DNA from: Fulvia fulva
Taxonomy: Eukaryota; Ascomycota; Dothideomycetes; Mycosphaerellales; Mycosphaerellaceae
Length of the DNA: 64,000 bases
NCBI RefSeq assembly: GCF_020509005.1
Contig: NC_063020.1
Span: 1,054,001-1,118,000, forward strand
Reading direction: 5' to 3'
Below, piece after piece: positions 41,414-53,117 of the stretch. The notes beneath the pieces were generated by a model. The model had not been told where the DNA came from, did not search any database, and worked only from the letters and a program-made list of their open reading frames with translations. Position 1 is the first letter of the stretch, and the number at the start of each line of letters is the position of its first letter. The position numbers were made by a program, and so were the translations under genes.

Positions 41414-42180
41414 ATGATCAATGACACTGTTGTCAAGCAGTATGTCTACAGGTACACCTCCGACGATGAGAAGTCTTCCACTGATCCCGCTACAGGGCGC
41501 CCGAGATGGCCGCAGCCAAGTCGCGCACCGGCTTCATGTCCCTCTCCTCGGAGCTTCGCAACCGTATCTATGAACTCGCTCTCATTTCCACCGAAGTCGA
41601 CTCCAACCTCATCGATCCTAGAAACAGACATGGTAACGACGGGCCCGAAACATTCTACAACCACCCAGGGATCTGCATTCAGCATTGTGCAATCCCAAGC
41701 TATGCCGAGTGTGCCTATCAGACCTACTGGGGTTGGCGATCCCATCTGCGCCAGCAACCACCAATCACGCGTGTATCTCGCCAGATCCGCAGTGAGACTC
41801 TCCCCATGTTCTACGGCATGAACGAGTTTCTCGTGTATAACGGAACAGGATATGGTGGGATCGACTTTACCGAAGCTTTTGAGTCTCTGAAGGCTATTGG
41901 CAAGCGGAACGCGGGCCATATCAAAAGCTTGACAGTCCTCATGGTCGACTACATGGCAGACTACGAGTGTGAGGACGTCAGTCGTATGTTCGAGAAGCAT
42001 GGGGTGTGTAAGGAGGCTGTACTTGTTTGCGTCAATACAGCAGACCAGCAGAGTGCAGGGGAGTTCGAGCCTTGTGTTCACGAAGCTGAAGACGACGAAG
42101 ACGACGAAGACGCCGAAGAGGGTGATTCACACTTTAGACATCCTTGGGTGGTGGTGAAGAGTAACCTTGATCCTGCATAG
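41414..42180 (+). CDS. 2EXR-like family copy D (236 aa as read; N-terminus probably damaged)
   Basis: Exons are 41414-41439 and 41496-42180, with a 56-nt phase-2 intron (GTATGT...TACAG). The join reads TVVKQAPEMAAAKSRTGF. The signature is MSLSSELRNRIYELALI; the second motif is ITRVSRQIRSETLPMFYGMNEF. The chain ends with an acidic stretch (HEAEDDEDDEDAEEGDSHF) and KSNLDPA. In paralogues exon 1 is 143-167 nt. Here a longer frame from 41274 (MSTAAAHATVPPTG ... LRNNISADIFELS) looks like the ancestral start but is out of phase with MINDTVVKQ. I list the short readable form. A frameshift in the module near 41405 is likely. Confidence 0.6.
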
Positions 42181-42728
42181 CATCGACACCTTTGGTGTTC
42201 AGCGTCGCGCCCAGCAGTGCTTTGCGCCAGGATCAGACCTCGCAAGATCTTACGACCGAAGGTATGAAACGCGAGTAGATCTTGCCGTCAGGGTCGGTTT
42301 TGAGTGAAGATGACCAGTTGAGGATATGGACGGAATAGCAGCAGCACACTGATTTCAGACGATCAAAAGAGAACATTGCCGGTCATATGGGTCTATGTGA
42401 CCTTTCTCAAGCTTGGCTCAATCTTCTTCTTACGTCTCACGTGCCACTGACTTGGCTATAATTTACTACACGCGTGTCACCTCAGCGTGGTAACGGCAAC
42501 GAGTCACCAAGTCACTTAAGCTTCCTCCGCTCGACCACGCGACTAGTCTATGCTCCCGTGCATTCAGCTCCGCCAAGAAGCTGGTCGACGCCTGAGGCGC
42601 GAAGGGTTCACTAACTTCACATGACGGAGCCTTGTGATTTATGAGGTAGCATTTTCTCGCTCCGTCTTGTGACAGCCACGACACTCCAACACACCTTAGC
42701 CTGCAGAACCCCAGCACATACGACCAAA
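42181..42728. other. Intergenic region
   Basis: About 550 bp between copies D and E. Nothing is recognised. Confidence 0.35.
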
Positions 42729-43430
42729 ATGGCTGCCGCAACCGCCTCGTCCACAATGCGAGATGGTTTCCGCGCATCTCTCCGTCAACAGCTATGCAAC
42801 GAGTACCCTTACCTTAATCGTGACGCCCTCGAGGCCATGCTCGACTCACTCGAAGCTGGCCTTACCAAGGAGTAAGTAACTCTCGTGGATTGAGGTGATA
42901 AAGCCGCGCTAATCAGCCTTAGAGCGCCGGCGACCGCTGCGTCGATGGGCCGTTCCAACCTTTTAACGTTGCCTTGCGAGCTGCGTGACATGATCTATGA
43001 GCTTGTCTTCAAACTCAACGGCGCCATTAACAAGATAAGATTCACCTGTGATGAAGAGGACGGTTGCAATGCCAGACCCACGAGAGTTCCACAAGGCTCT
43101 CTCAGGCTGTTGCGTGCATCTAAACCGATCTGGAAGTCTATCAGCATTCACATCATGCTCGACCTCCGGTCACAGCTTGATGGGACCTTCCGCCTCAGCT
43201 ACGAGGACGACGATGATCGCTCGAGGCTTATTAAGATGGGACAGAAGCAGTGCGCAATGATCGAGAAGCTCGTCTTGGAATACGCGTACGACAGACCGAA
43301 GGTCTGCCGCGAGAAGGTCATCTTCCCGACCTGCCAAGAAGCTTTTCAGACACTTGGACTGGACAGTCTTGGGGTCAAGGTGGAGGCATTAGAGCTCAAG
43401 GAGTACGCCGAGGACTGGGATGATGGATAG
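42729..43430 (+). CDS. 2EXR-like family copy E (216 aa)
   Basis: Exons are 42729-42871 (143 nt) and 42923-43430, with a 51-nt phase-2 intron (GTAAGT...CTTAG). Exon 1 carries the N-terminal module: MRDGFRASLRQQLCNEYPYL, then NRDALEAMLDSLEAGLTK. Exon 2 reads LLTLPCELRDMIYELVFKL, with a poorly kept second motif (LRASKPIWKSISIHIML), a helical region and an acidic end (EDWDDG). It is open and correctly spliced throughout. The function is unknown. Confidence 0.7.
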
Positions 43431-43829
43431 AACGATTACTCGGAGGATAACTCGGAGTAGGCGACACTGTAGGAAACCCACCACGAGACAGTGGCTGGAC
43501 CATACTGGACCATCTACATCCTTGGAACGCAGGACTGACCCTTATGGAGGAAGTTGGAAGGCGAAGTAACTACAAGCACTTGCTAAAAAAACACGCGAGT
43601 GTCGTACGACGTGACAAGGGCACACTTGTGGTCAAGTAGAGCAAGCGGTAATGCGTAGCAATAGAACATCGTAATACCGAATTCATCTGGACCTGTATCC
43701 GTCCTGTTGCCACAAATCGCAGATTTTTTGCCTCGTGCACGACACTTGCCGTGACTTCGAACCTTGAACTCGGTGTCGTTCCTTCTTAACCCAAAGCCAT
43801 CAGACTGTAGAGAAACCTGTCTCCTCACC
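43431..43829. other. Convergent intergenic region E / F
   Basis: About 400 bp between two stop codons. Nothing is recognised. Confidence 0.35.
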
Positions 43830-44613
43830 TTACTGTGTCAGTCGTGTTCTTCTCATACTGCGCTTCCAAGACCACCCCGTACGCCTGACCCTCCACTTCT
43901 TGTCTGCCCGGTCGAGCTCTTGTCCCGAATCCTTCGCCACCTCAATCTGCACCTCTGTCTTTCCCACCATGAACCCAAAGGCTTCGAGGTCTATCGTCTC
44001 CGGGATTTTGAGCCTGGAATTCTCGATCTGCACTTTCTCGCCTGCTCCGATCAGCATAAGTCGAACTCTCCTCACAAGACCGAGCTGTGTCCTGCCGAGT
44101 CTACACAGGCGCTCTTTGACCAGGTCACTGAGAAAGAATCTCGGTTCGTAGAGAGGGGGCTGAAAGAGAGCTACGACGTGGATAGCGATAGTTGCACTGC
44201 CCCAGAGAAGAGACGAAGTCTCGGAGCGGACCTGGCGCGAGACTGCCAGGAGTGCAGGCATTGAGAGGTTGGGACGGTACGATCGTGTAATCTCGAGTTG
44301 CTTGTGAGCAGGAAGGTCGAGTGCGATCTCGTAGATTGTGTTTCGCAGCTCTGCTGGGGGCTTGAGCAGGTTGCTGCGCAGCTTAGATGCTGCCATGTTG
44401 GACTGCCTGTTGTGAGTCAGTGGGCTGTGTGAGCTGCGGTCACCGTCAATGAACTTACTCGGCCTTGATCGTGGATATGATGAGTGATGAGCTTGTCTCG
44501 AGGAGTTTGTTCAGAGACTCGGTCTTGAGGTGTGGAAAGGCGTCGCGGAGACGTTTAGCGAGGTAGTCAGCGACATCTTGGCTGATCGTGTCTGCCATTG
44601 TGTCGTCAGACAT
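43830..44613 (-). CDS. 2EXR-like family copy F (243 aa)
   Basis: Exons are 44613-44459 (155 nt) and 44406-43830, with a 52-nt phase-2 intron (GTAAGT...AACAG). The module reads VADYLAKRLRDAFPHLKTES, then LNKLLETSSSLIISTIKAE. The domain reads LLKPPAELRNTIYEIALDL, with LLAVSRQVRSETSSLLWGSA as second motif. The C-terminus is strongly basic (KKWRVRRTGWSWKRSMRRTR), unlike the acidic ends of copies D and H. It is open throughout. Confidence 0.7.
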
Positions 44614-45276
44614 TGCGGCCTTGATGTTGTTGCTTTGACGGCGGAGTTGATCAGGTGAAAAGTTGTAAGTTGAAAATGTGGCACTAGATGAATAACAACC
44701 TTCATGTGCAAGGCTTGGCGTCCCAGGCCACCACCGAAATTTTGCATGCCTAGCGCAAAAGAGCGGCCAGTCATCAAGTGGACCCTTGTACAGTGCGGAT
44801 AGAACGCGAGGATACAGTATGGATACAGGGAGGAGTGTCACACAATGGCAAAAGCAAAAGTCGAACATTACATATCATTATTGCTATATACTCGCGCTCG
44901 ACCTCAGGACCTCCTGATCGGCAAAAGAAGCCCTACCTAACTTGAGGCAAGTCAGATAGGGTCAAGAAACACAAGTCGAACAACCTGATCTCCATGCTAT
45001 GCACGGAAATCTACTCGCTATGGTCTTGTTTGCGCAGAGCGTTCACTGCGGGTTGTTCAATCTTGATCTACTGTGTAGTAGAACGTTTACTTGATTGGTA
45101 AGCGTTCAATTTGATGTAATCTATAGGTCAAATGCGGACGGAGCCGAGCTGCATGTGAAGATCTGAGAAATTCAGATACTCGGCTTGTGCGTGAGTCATG
45201 CTTTACTTCAAGCACACGCACACGACCAACAACAACTACATCACATTACCACAACATCGCCTAGTTAGCCGGCTTC
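44614..45276. other. Divergent intergenic region F / G
   Basis: About 660 bp between two outward-reading copies. It is AT-richer than its surroundings around 44870-45130. No gene is seen. Confidence 0.35.
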
Positions 45277-46044
45277 ATGACCACCGCCAACATGGCATCA
45301 CCACTGCCACCAAAGTTGAGCGCTAAGCTTCGCGAGAGTCAGAGAGAGCTGCTGCGCGAAGAATACCCCTACCTCAGCCAGACCGCACTCGACCAGATCC
45401 TCAACGACTCAATGGCTGTTGTGCATAATGGTATTGCTAAGCAGTAAGGAAACCCACCTCCGTGCTTCCTCACTTCCGTGCTTCGGCCATCGACTGACAG
45501 TTCCCATAGATCGCCATCAATGGCAGCATCGAAGGCACGATCCAACTTCTTCACACTCCCGGCTGAGCTGCGAAACACAATCTACGAGCTAGCTCTAGCG
45601 CCACAGCTAGGCGACAACTGGATTGCCCGCGAGATGGACAGATCTTTCGGGATCATGCGGTGTGACCCTAATGGCAAAAAACCGGGCAGATTCCCCCCAC
45701 TACTTAGCGCATCACAACAGGTCCGAGAGGAGGCACTGTCAGTGTATTGGGACTTGAACACTACCGCCCTGCAGCTAGAAGCTGTCTACGACTTTCCCCC
45801 GGACGGAGGTGTGCACATTGTTAATGTGGAAATCAAGTATGAAGACAAGATCCGGCTGCTTGAGCTGCTCGGTCCAAAGCAGTGCGCTTTGATGGGAAGA
45901 GTGGTACTGCTATATGTGAAAGACGGGTCTGGGATCTCGATGCCCTTCACAGCTAATCAGATCTTCCTCAAGCTGCAGCTAGCTAGACTTGGTCTTCGGG
46001 AGGAGGCCGTGGTTCTCGAGCAGCGAGATTCGTGGTGGGAATAG
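45277..46044 (+). CDS. 2EXR-like family copy G (233 aa)
   Basis: Exons are 45277-45443 (167 nt) and 45510-46044, with a 66-nt phase-2 intron (GTAAGG...CATAG). The module reads LRESQRELLREEYPYLSQTA, then LDQILNDSMAVVHNGIAKQ. The domain reads SNFFTLPAELRNTIYELALA, with LLSASQQVREEALSVYWDLN as second motif. It ends VLEQRDSWWE. It is open throughout and a clean example of the two-module layout. Confidence 0.75.
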
Positions 46045-46326
46045 GGGATACGACACAGTGATGGCACGCTAGCTTGAGAGGCTCGAGCACCAGATGGGCG
46101 AGAAGCAGGGACACGAGAGGGAGACACCAAAGCAGAGGGAGGTCTGCAACCAGCCATGAAGCCAAAGCACTTGACAGCTGCGAAGGAAAGCGACCTCTCC
46201 GGCTCTACATGCTGCAGACGAGCTCACCAAGGTGAAAATCAGGAAACAGCCTGAAAGTCACAGTCCATAAGAGTGGAGAAGTGCCTAGCTCATATCTGTA
46301 TCAAAGCACCACTCCATCAGCTCCTC

Positions 46327-47884
46327 CTACACCTTCACCCTCACCTTAACCCCTCCCAATCTCACCCTCGCTGCAACGATAACCCCCGCACCCCCTGCCA
46401 TCATAACCCCCGAAAAGACCTGCAAACCCCCATACCCCCCCTCCCACCTCTCAACCAACGCGCCTCCTATAGGATTACTAACCAAGCCCGCCACACTAAC
46501 CATCGCAAAAAACGTCCCCGTCCTCACTCCAATCTTCCTCACACCACTAATCTGCGCAATCACACTCGGCGCCATAGATACAAACGCCCCACTCGCAAAG
46601 CCATAAAGGGCCGCAAACACGATGATGCGTGCGTTAGATTTTGCCGGGATCCAGAGGGCTAGGACGTGGAGGGAGGAGAGGAAGCAGGTAAGGATCATAA
46701 CGTTGAAACGGCCGATTTTTTCCGCGATGTAGCCGGGTAGAATCCGTCCGAAGAGGGAGACGGTGTTGAGGATGCTGACGAGGTAGGTTGCTAGACTCTC
46801 GTTCATACCGTATGAAATCGCTTCGGTGGCGATGTAGTTGATAGGCATAAACGTTCCCAAGTAGAAGAGGAAGGACCCAAACACTGTGAGGACGCATCGG
46901 AGTTCCTTTAATGGCTCTGCGAAAGCTCCAAGACGGAAAGAGGCGGCGCGGTTGGGTGGCATGCGGGAGGTTATGGTGAGGTTTGCGATGATCATGAGGG
47001 CGAGGATGAGGAAGGCGGTGGTGCGCATGGACCAGGCGAAGCCGATTTGGCGGTTGAGGCGGTCGACCATTATGGGGAGGACTACGCCGCCTAGGGAGGA
47101 GCCGGCTGCGACGATGCCAAAGGCGAAGGCGCGCTGGATGGTGGTGTTAGTTCAATGCGGTATTGGGGAGGTGTGGTGGGGATGACGGACCTTTTTGAAG
47201 AACCAGGTACTGATTGTACTCAGGGCTGGGAAGAAGATCATGCCGACGCCGATGGGCGAGCAGGTTCTCTGCGCTAGGATGAACTGGTAGAATTCTGTGG
47301 AGAACGAAGTCATCATCAAACCAAAACCGTGCAGGAAGGTGCCCACGAGGAGCAGCCAGCGATGACCATACCGATCGAAAATTGCGCCAACGAAGGTACC
47401 CAGAGCGAAGTTCATGAAGACCTCCAGCGATGGGATCCAGGCTACTGTGCTGGGTGAGTATGCAGCGAGTCGGTGTGTTTGGTAGTACTGCTGGAAGATG
47501 CCGACGCAGTTGACTCAGCCTGTTGAGCAGGGGTGTTATATTCCTTTATATGGCACGAAAGCTATGTTGAGACGTACCGAACGAGCAGAAGAGACAACGG
47601 AAGGCGCCAAATACGCAGAGCCATGCCTGTGGTCCTCCGTCTGGGTTCTCTCGCGGGTCGAAAGCGCCAGGTGGTGGACCGCTGGTTGTAGCTGCAGTTC
47701 CTCCTTTCTCGACATCACGTTGTCCTTCTGCTTCTGTTGAGGCTGTAGCCTCGGAGCTGTCATGCGTTGGCTCGCTCGAGTTGACATCAGTGACGAGGTT
47801 GGAGATGGCTCGGTTGCGGTCGTTCTTCTCTAGACGGTCTTTCCCATCCAGAGACGACTTTGACGGCTGTTGGCTGAGATGCAT
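46327..47884 (-). CDS. MFS monocarboxylate-type transporter, possible stop at the first splice join
   Basis: Carrier of the fungal MCT (MFS 16) group. Exons are 47884-47578, about 47513-47191 and 47133-46327. The cytosolic N-terminus (100 residues) is charged. TM1 begins WLCVFGAFRCLFCSFG, then NCVGIFQQYYQTHRLAAYSP, a strong MCT signature. The usual CAACAG acceptor at 47520 gives GGC TGA GTC where the family has Gly-Trp-Val, that is, a TGG-to-TGA stop. A GAG acceptor six bases on gives Phe-Val-Asn-Cys and an open frame of about 479 residues at the cost of Gly-Trp. Intron 2 (57 nt) is ordinary. The remaining ten or so membrane segments are intact. Confidence 0.65.
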
Positions 47885-48715
47885 GGTGGGTCCACGCAGT
47901 TGGGATATGGTAATAGGAGATGGGTTTCGTACTCGGTCGGCATGCGGCTACAGTGATGCCAACGTTGATGCCTGTCTTCTTTCGTGGCATGGTAGAAAGC
48001 TTGGCTATATACAAAGCACATTATCGAGGTTGTACGCTATGTCCTGCGCGATGTACTATGGCATAGGATTCGCTAGTGCGTTCGCATACCAATGGGCACT
48101 CCGTGGAGACTCGGCTTTGACCAGTAAGGATCAGGCCGAGGCCGGTCACGTGCGGTGATAGCGTGTCTCGCACTCATAGATACAGCGTGTGGGAGCGTTG
48201 GAGTCACAAGTGTTGCCGGATATCCCAGCCAAATCCAGGGTTGTAGCGAATAGGTATGTGTTCCGAGCGCGGCAACTAAAGGCACTTGTGACTCCAACGC
48301 TGCCAGGTGCTGTATGTCCGTCGCGAGCCAGTTTTCGAGTTGTGCACCAGCTTGCACAAGTCCCATTGAGCCAATGAAACAGCTTCTCCTGTATCGAGGT
48401 CGACGTAAGTCGCTGATGATGTGAAATCATACACGGGGCCTTGGCTCCATGTTGGGAGGGCAATCTTAAGTCGCAGGATCGAATGCTCAAACAACGCCTT
48501 TCAATCCGTTTCTGTGACTGCGGTGTCTCTGGAGCACATCTCCATACCGGCGGCGTCTGTGATGAACTGGCACACGAGGTCGATCGCAAAGGCCGTGATG
48601 TACGAAGTTGGTACGAAGGCTGTTCGGACGAAATTCATGCCCGAAGCGACCTTAGCGCAGCCACCGTTCCAGGCCATCATTTGAGGTCGATTGATCATCT
48701 CTCGACGCCCTTCGC
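47885..48715. other. Intergenic region with MITE
   Basis: About 830 bp. Apart from the foldback element at 48181, nothing is recognised; the ORFs here are partly formed by the element's arms. Confidence 0.4.
48181..48314. mobile_element. MITE-like foldback element (134 bp)
   Basis: The 32-bp inverted ends are 48181-48212 and 48283-48314. They share TACAGC at the tips and a perfect 19-bp inner stretch (AGCGTTGGAGTCACAAGTG), with a mismatched block of about seven bases between. The spacer is 70 bp. TA forms the outermost two bases on each side. Size, TACAGC tip and the following GCGT(C/T)GGA block are shared with the 14522 element, so both probably belong to one superfamily. Confidence 0.7.
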
Positions 48716-51510
48716 TCAGAAAATGATGCCATTGGGCGACAGTCCATTCCAAGGAAACTGTTGTGGAGATACCATCAAGCTTGGGTCAAACTGAGAGAAG
48801 CCATCGGCAGAGCTGTCTTCGAATCGATCCAGATTGTCCATCATGCTTCCAGCAATGGAGTTGTTGTTCTCGACAGCGAAGTCACCAACAGCGCCTAGAT
48901 CCAGCCAGCTGAATTGGTTGATCGATGGTGGTGGGATCTCCGTCGGATTTGGCTCCCCACGATTGGGCATGCCCTGGTCGTTGGGCTGACTGAGTTGCGC
49001 AGTTCCTGGTCTTGGCATCTCGTTCGGTACGGCGATACTGCCTCTGCTGGGTGCCTTTCTCCAAAGCAGCTTGATCAATCGCGAATACCGCTCTCCAACG
49101 TCATTCGGGCAGGCACTCGATTTCTGCAGGTTGTCCATCGTGTCACTGATCAGTCGCTTCACAGATCCTCTCGTGTCGCCACCCATCACGCCAGTGGATC
49201 GTGCCTTGTACAGAAAGACTGCCGAATAGATCACGTAGAGATAGTATCGTAACGGCATGAACCGAAACGTGTCTTGAGGATCGACAAAGCTGCAGAATGT
49301 GCTGAGCAAGGCTTTTGCGGCATCGATAGCATCGTAGATGAAGCGCGCATCGGGAGTAGCAGCCATATCCGCGAATGGGTAAGCGGGTCCACGTGGCTTC
49401 TCTCCGTTGTCGATAGCCTCCTTCATCTGGTTGATGAGGCGGTTCAAAGTTGCCTGGTAGGCGAAGGCGTTGACGTAGAGACGAAGATACTCATATGATA
49501 AAATCAAGCTTGCTTTGAGTGGCGGCGAACATGTGAATACGCCCCATTGGTCGTTCCAGTGCCGAAGAGCAACACGAAAGTCGTCAATATACTTCACATA
49601 CTCTCCTCCGTAGTTGAGCTGGTTCGATCGGCTTTTGGTCGCATAGAGAACATCGTGAGCATTGCTGAATAGCTGGGTCAGCTCCAGATTAGCCTGGTAG
49701 ATGGCCGCAAAGTCATCGTGCCTGTGCAGGCGTGGGTAAAGACTAGGAAAGTCTTGCGCCCGCAACGCCGTCATAGGTCCAGGGCCTCGCGACCAGAAAG
49801 CTTTGCCTATTCTGACTGAGATCTGCCGGTCACTCATGTAGCAGCTGGCCCAGGCAAGACGTTTCCGATTGAGGTCCGCAGTCTGTGATTCACTCTCTGC
49901 ACGGAAGCCGGTCCTGTCAATGCCAAGGAGGTAGCCCAGTCGTATGGCTGTACCAACATACATCCATGCCGCCTGGTCTTCCTCGCCACGCCCGATGGAC
50001 GGAGTATTATGCGGCCTGCGTGGTACCCATTCAGCGAGAATGAGCATGGCCTCCACAGCCTCTACAGATCCAGAGCCACTGTAGACAAGACTAGCCACTA
50101 AAGACTGCATGTGCGTCGAGCAGTCATCATGTACTTGCCACCAGTCCTTCTCGTCTTTCGAAGCCACAGTCAAGATCGCGGCTAGTAGATGTGGTTCCTG
50201 GGCAGCGATGGTCGGCAGGTTGCTTGGGTCCATGGCGGCAGGATTGGCTAGTGGAAAGAATGGGTGGTACTTGTCCTCATATCTGTGTAGCATAAGCGAA
50301 ACCCATGGCGAGGCACTTCACGATCGTCACACTTACCGATATAGCAATGCTTGCAACATCTCCAGGCTAAGCTGACCCTTGGTGAGAGGTGGGTAGTCGA
50401 TGACATTATTAGGCGTGGGCTGGTTCGACGGCCGCGAGCCATCGAGGCCGGGCACATTCAGACGACTCGATGGCCTGCCATAGACTGAGCTATGCATTGG
50501 GGGCAGCTGATTACTTCCAGAATCACGTTCCGCTACGTTGGCAAGGAATTCCAAAGCATCGGCCGGGTTCTGCAAGTCGGTCGAAGCAACGGTCTCGTCT
50601 ACAGTCATCTTAGCAGTGGGAGTTGCGGGCCCATCTTGCTGTGACAAAGGCGGCAGGATCCGTGAGTCCGGATTGAGGGCGCTCCAGCTCGGCAGGCATT
50701 GCTGTCGAGTGTGCGGGTCATGCTGATCTGTACGAAGATGCGGTAGCGGTACGGGTCTGATGACACTGTCGATGCTAGGCACTTGATTTTGAGGTTGAGT
50801 GTTGGCGTTGGCAGCATCAGAAGTGCTCCTCTTCACGCGCCGACCGCCACGACGAGAGCCGCCAAGGATACATTCGTGTTGCTCCCGAATGCATCTCTCA
50901 CAGGGAGGCCTGCCAGGCTCCCCACTGCTGTATCTGAAGCGGTGGGGTTAGCATCAGATCGATCGCTGTTGCCACATGGCGCTCGAGCTGCTTTCGCCGC
51001 CAGCAAGCGACGTGGCCAGCGTCATGCAGCATCGACCAGCTCATGCACCCCATGTGGAGGTCGCACGTCGGGTGTAGACGGTGACTGGGGTAGCATGTAG
51101 CATGTAGCATGTAGCATGTGAAATGAAAGTTGGCGTGGTGCACTTACAGATCGCAACGCGACTTCCGCTGGCGGCAGTGAAGGCATGCCCTACCATAGTC
51201 TGTCAATACTCAATAATGTCGTCACTGTGATATATCCCTACCTATAGGTGCGCTTCTCACGCTCCGACTTTTCGCGACCCTCCCTCTTGGTAGCGCTGGG
51301 GCGTGCTCCAGGACTCTCCGGACTGCTGCTGTGGTGGCCGCCGTCGCCGTTGCTCATCTCCATCGAGCCGTCCATCGTGGAGCGTGGCCGGGAGGTGCAG
51401 AGTGGAGCACTCGAGGGTGCCGACTGACGGCGATTGAGGCGAAGGATATCTCGAGGAGTCGCAGGCCGGCGGTCGACGACCGGAGGCAGGACATGTTCAG
51501 CATCTCTCAC
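48716..51510 (-). CDS. Zn2Cys6 transcription factor (about 780-824 aa)
   Basis: Nuclear regulator. Exons are 51510-51242, 51189-51148 (42 nt), 50933-50337 and 50282-48716, with introns of 52, 214 and 54 nt, all phase 2. The zinc cluster is split over three exons: TYRACLHCRQRKSRCDL, then YSSGEPGRPPCERCIREQHE with ECILGGSRRGGRRVKR. Spacing is C-x2-C-x6-C-x12-C-x2-C-x6-C. The fungal TF domain follows from about residue 300 (RYEDKYHPFFPLANPAAM; HLLAAILTVASKDEKDWW). The C-terminus ends PWNGLSPNGIIF. The start may be 51510 or the ATG at 51375 (MDGSMEMSNG). Long first-intron-like spacing inside the cluster is unusual. Targets are unknown. Confidence 0.82.
51091..51118. repeat. Four 7-bp tandem units (TAGCATG)
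   Basis: A perfect heptamer array inside the 214-nt intron of the Zn2Cys6 gene. Confidence 0.9.
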
Positions 51511-51885
51511 AGCAACGCTGACGGATGCTGACGGCGATACCCCGCACGCCGCACACCAAAGAAATGCCGCAGAAAGCTTAAGTTGTTTCCCACCAGTGAC
51601 CAGTCCACGACCGAGGACAGCGTGATGACCACTGACCAGAACATGGCAGCCGACGTTGTCGCGTCACTGCACACGACCGCGCTTCTTCGGTACATGTAGC
51701 ACTGCTGCGCCGCCATCAAAGACGCCCGCTGTTCACCACAAGGCCGATGTGTTTTGATGAGAGAGATAGCTCGATAATAGACTACACCGACTTAAGCGAA
51801 ATTTGGCTCGCACAGGTCGTGCTTGCCGCCGCGGCACATCACGGCATCGGACACCCTGGACAACCTTCTCCACGTCTGCAACAAC
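51511..51885. other. Intergenic region
   Basis: About 375 bp between the regulator (upstream side) and the 3' end of the lactonase gene. No feature is seen. Confidence 0.35.
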
Positions 51886-53117
51886 TCACTCCGCCGCTAT
51901 CCCCATATTCGCTAACAACGCACCTTGCACCGACCTGCTAAACTTGGCTACCCAAAACTTGTTCTCGTTCAGCAGCAGCATCTCGCCCTGCTTGCCAAAG
52001 CAGAAGTTCGCCACGCCTCCAGACACCTTGATCTTACCAATGAGTCTTCCTCCTGCTGTCCACACATGGACGCCATCGCCGCAGCCGCTGTACACGTTGC
52101 CTTGCAGGTCGCACTTGATGCCGTCTGGAATGCCTGTGGAGTAACGTCAGCTAACAACCCTAACCGAGGAGGCCACGCACACCGACCTTCATCCGCCATC
52201 GCAAACACTCTTCTATTGGCCAAGAAGTGCGAGCCGTGGCGCACAATCACATCGAAAGCATATCTGGCACTGTATCAGCAGCTGCATGCCACGTGCGTTC
52301 GTTTGGGGAAACCGTACATGGTCTGCGGCCTTTGAACATCTGTCGAGCCGTCTCCGTGTATCAGGTCGGTATCTGTCACGTACAGCGTCTCCTCATCGGG
52401 CGAGAAGCACAGTCCGTTCGGCCGACCAAAGCCGTCGGCAACGACTCGTATATCGCCAGACGCTGGATCGAATCTGTACACCTGGCACGGCAATTGAGGC
52501 GTGTTGCGGAAGCCTTGCTCGTAGCCATATATCGGGTCGGTAAACCAGATGCTGCCGTCAGTGTGAACCACGACGTCATTGACACTGGTAAAGTGTCGTC
52601 GATGATACGACGAGATGAGCGTCTTGCATGCGTAAGGTGGTCTGGCCTCCATCAAGACTAAGCCACCTGGTTTCGACTTGTTGCCTTGGTCGCAGAACAG
52701 GACGCCTCCTTGGTGATTGATGCCGCCATTTCCCATGGCCACATCTGTCTGGAGCTCTTCATGTGTCCACTGACCATCTTGCCTGGTCAGTTTGCTAATC
52801 TTGATGATCGGTCCTGAGTCTGTCGGCAAGCCGTTGCTGGTGACGAACAACGCATCCTGATCCGGGAAGTATACTCCAGCTTCATGCGCAAAGGGCCAGT
52901 CCTTCTCCACACCAAGTTCTATGCTGGGGTCGTCTCCTAGTATCTCCAGAAACGAGTCATCGTAGATAGCGAAATGTGGCTCTTGGGAGTCTTGCTGACC
53001 AGATACTAAGTGCGCAAGGACACGCTCTTCGTGCGAGATTCGCTGGCAGGAGTCGTGAGTATGTACCTTTTCTTCATCTTCATTCATGCTCACCTTGGTA
53101 ACATTCGGTATGGCCAT
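51886..53117 (-). CDS. SMP-30 / gluconolactonase-like beta-propeller enzyme (374 aa)
   Basis: Probable lactonase or related hydrolase. Exons are 53117-52318, 52263-52187 and 52133-51886, with introns of 54 nt (phase 2) and 53 nt (phase 1). The joins read RPQTIYAFDVIVRH and MADEGIPDGIKCDLQGN. Family motifs are PFAHEAGVYFPDQDALFVTS near residue 75, SVNDVVVHTDGSIWFTDPIY (metal-site Asn and Asp) near 180, GFGRPNGLCFSPDEETLYVT near 230 and GIPDGIKCDLQGNVYSG near 295. No signal peptide is seen. The first 30 residues contain a possible 51-nt in-frame intron (GTGAGC...GCCAG after MAIPNVTK), which would shorten the protein by 17 residues. Confidence 0.85.

Noticed and set aside
48146..48589. Minus-strand ORF of 147 codons
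   Set aside because: Passes through both arms of the foldback element; not a gene.
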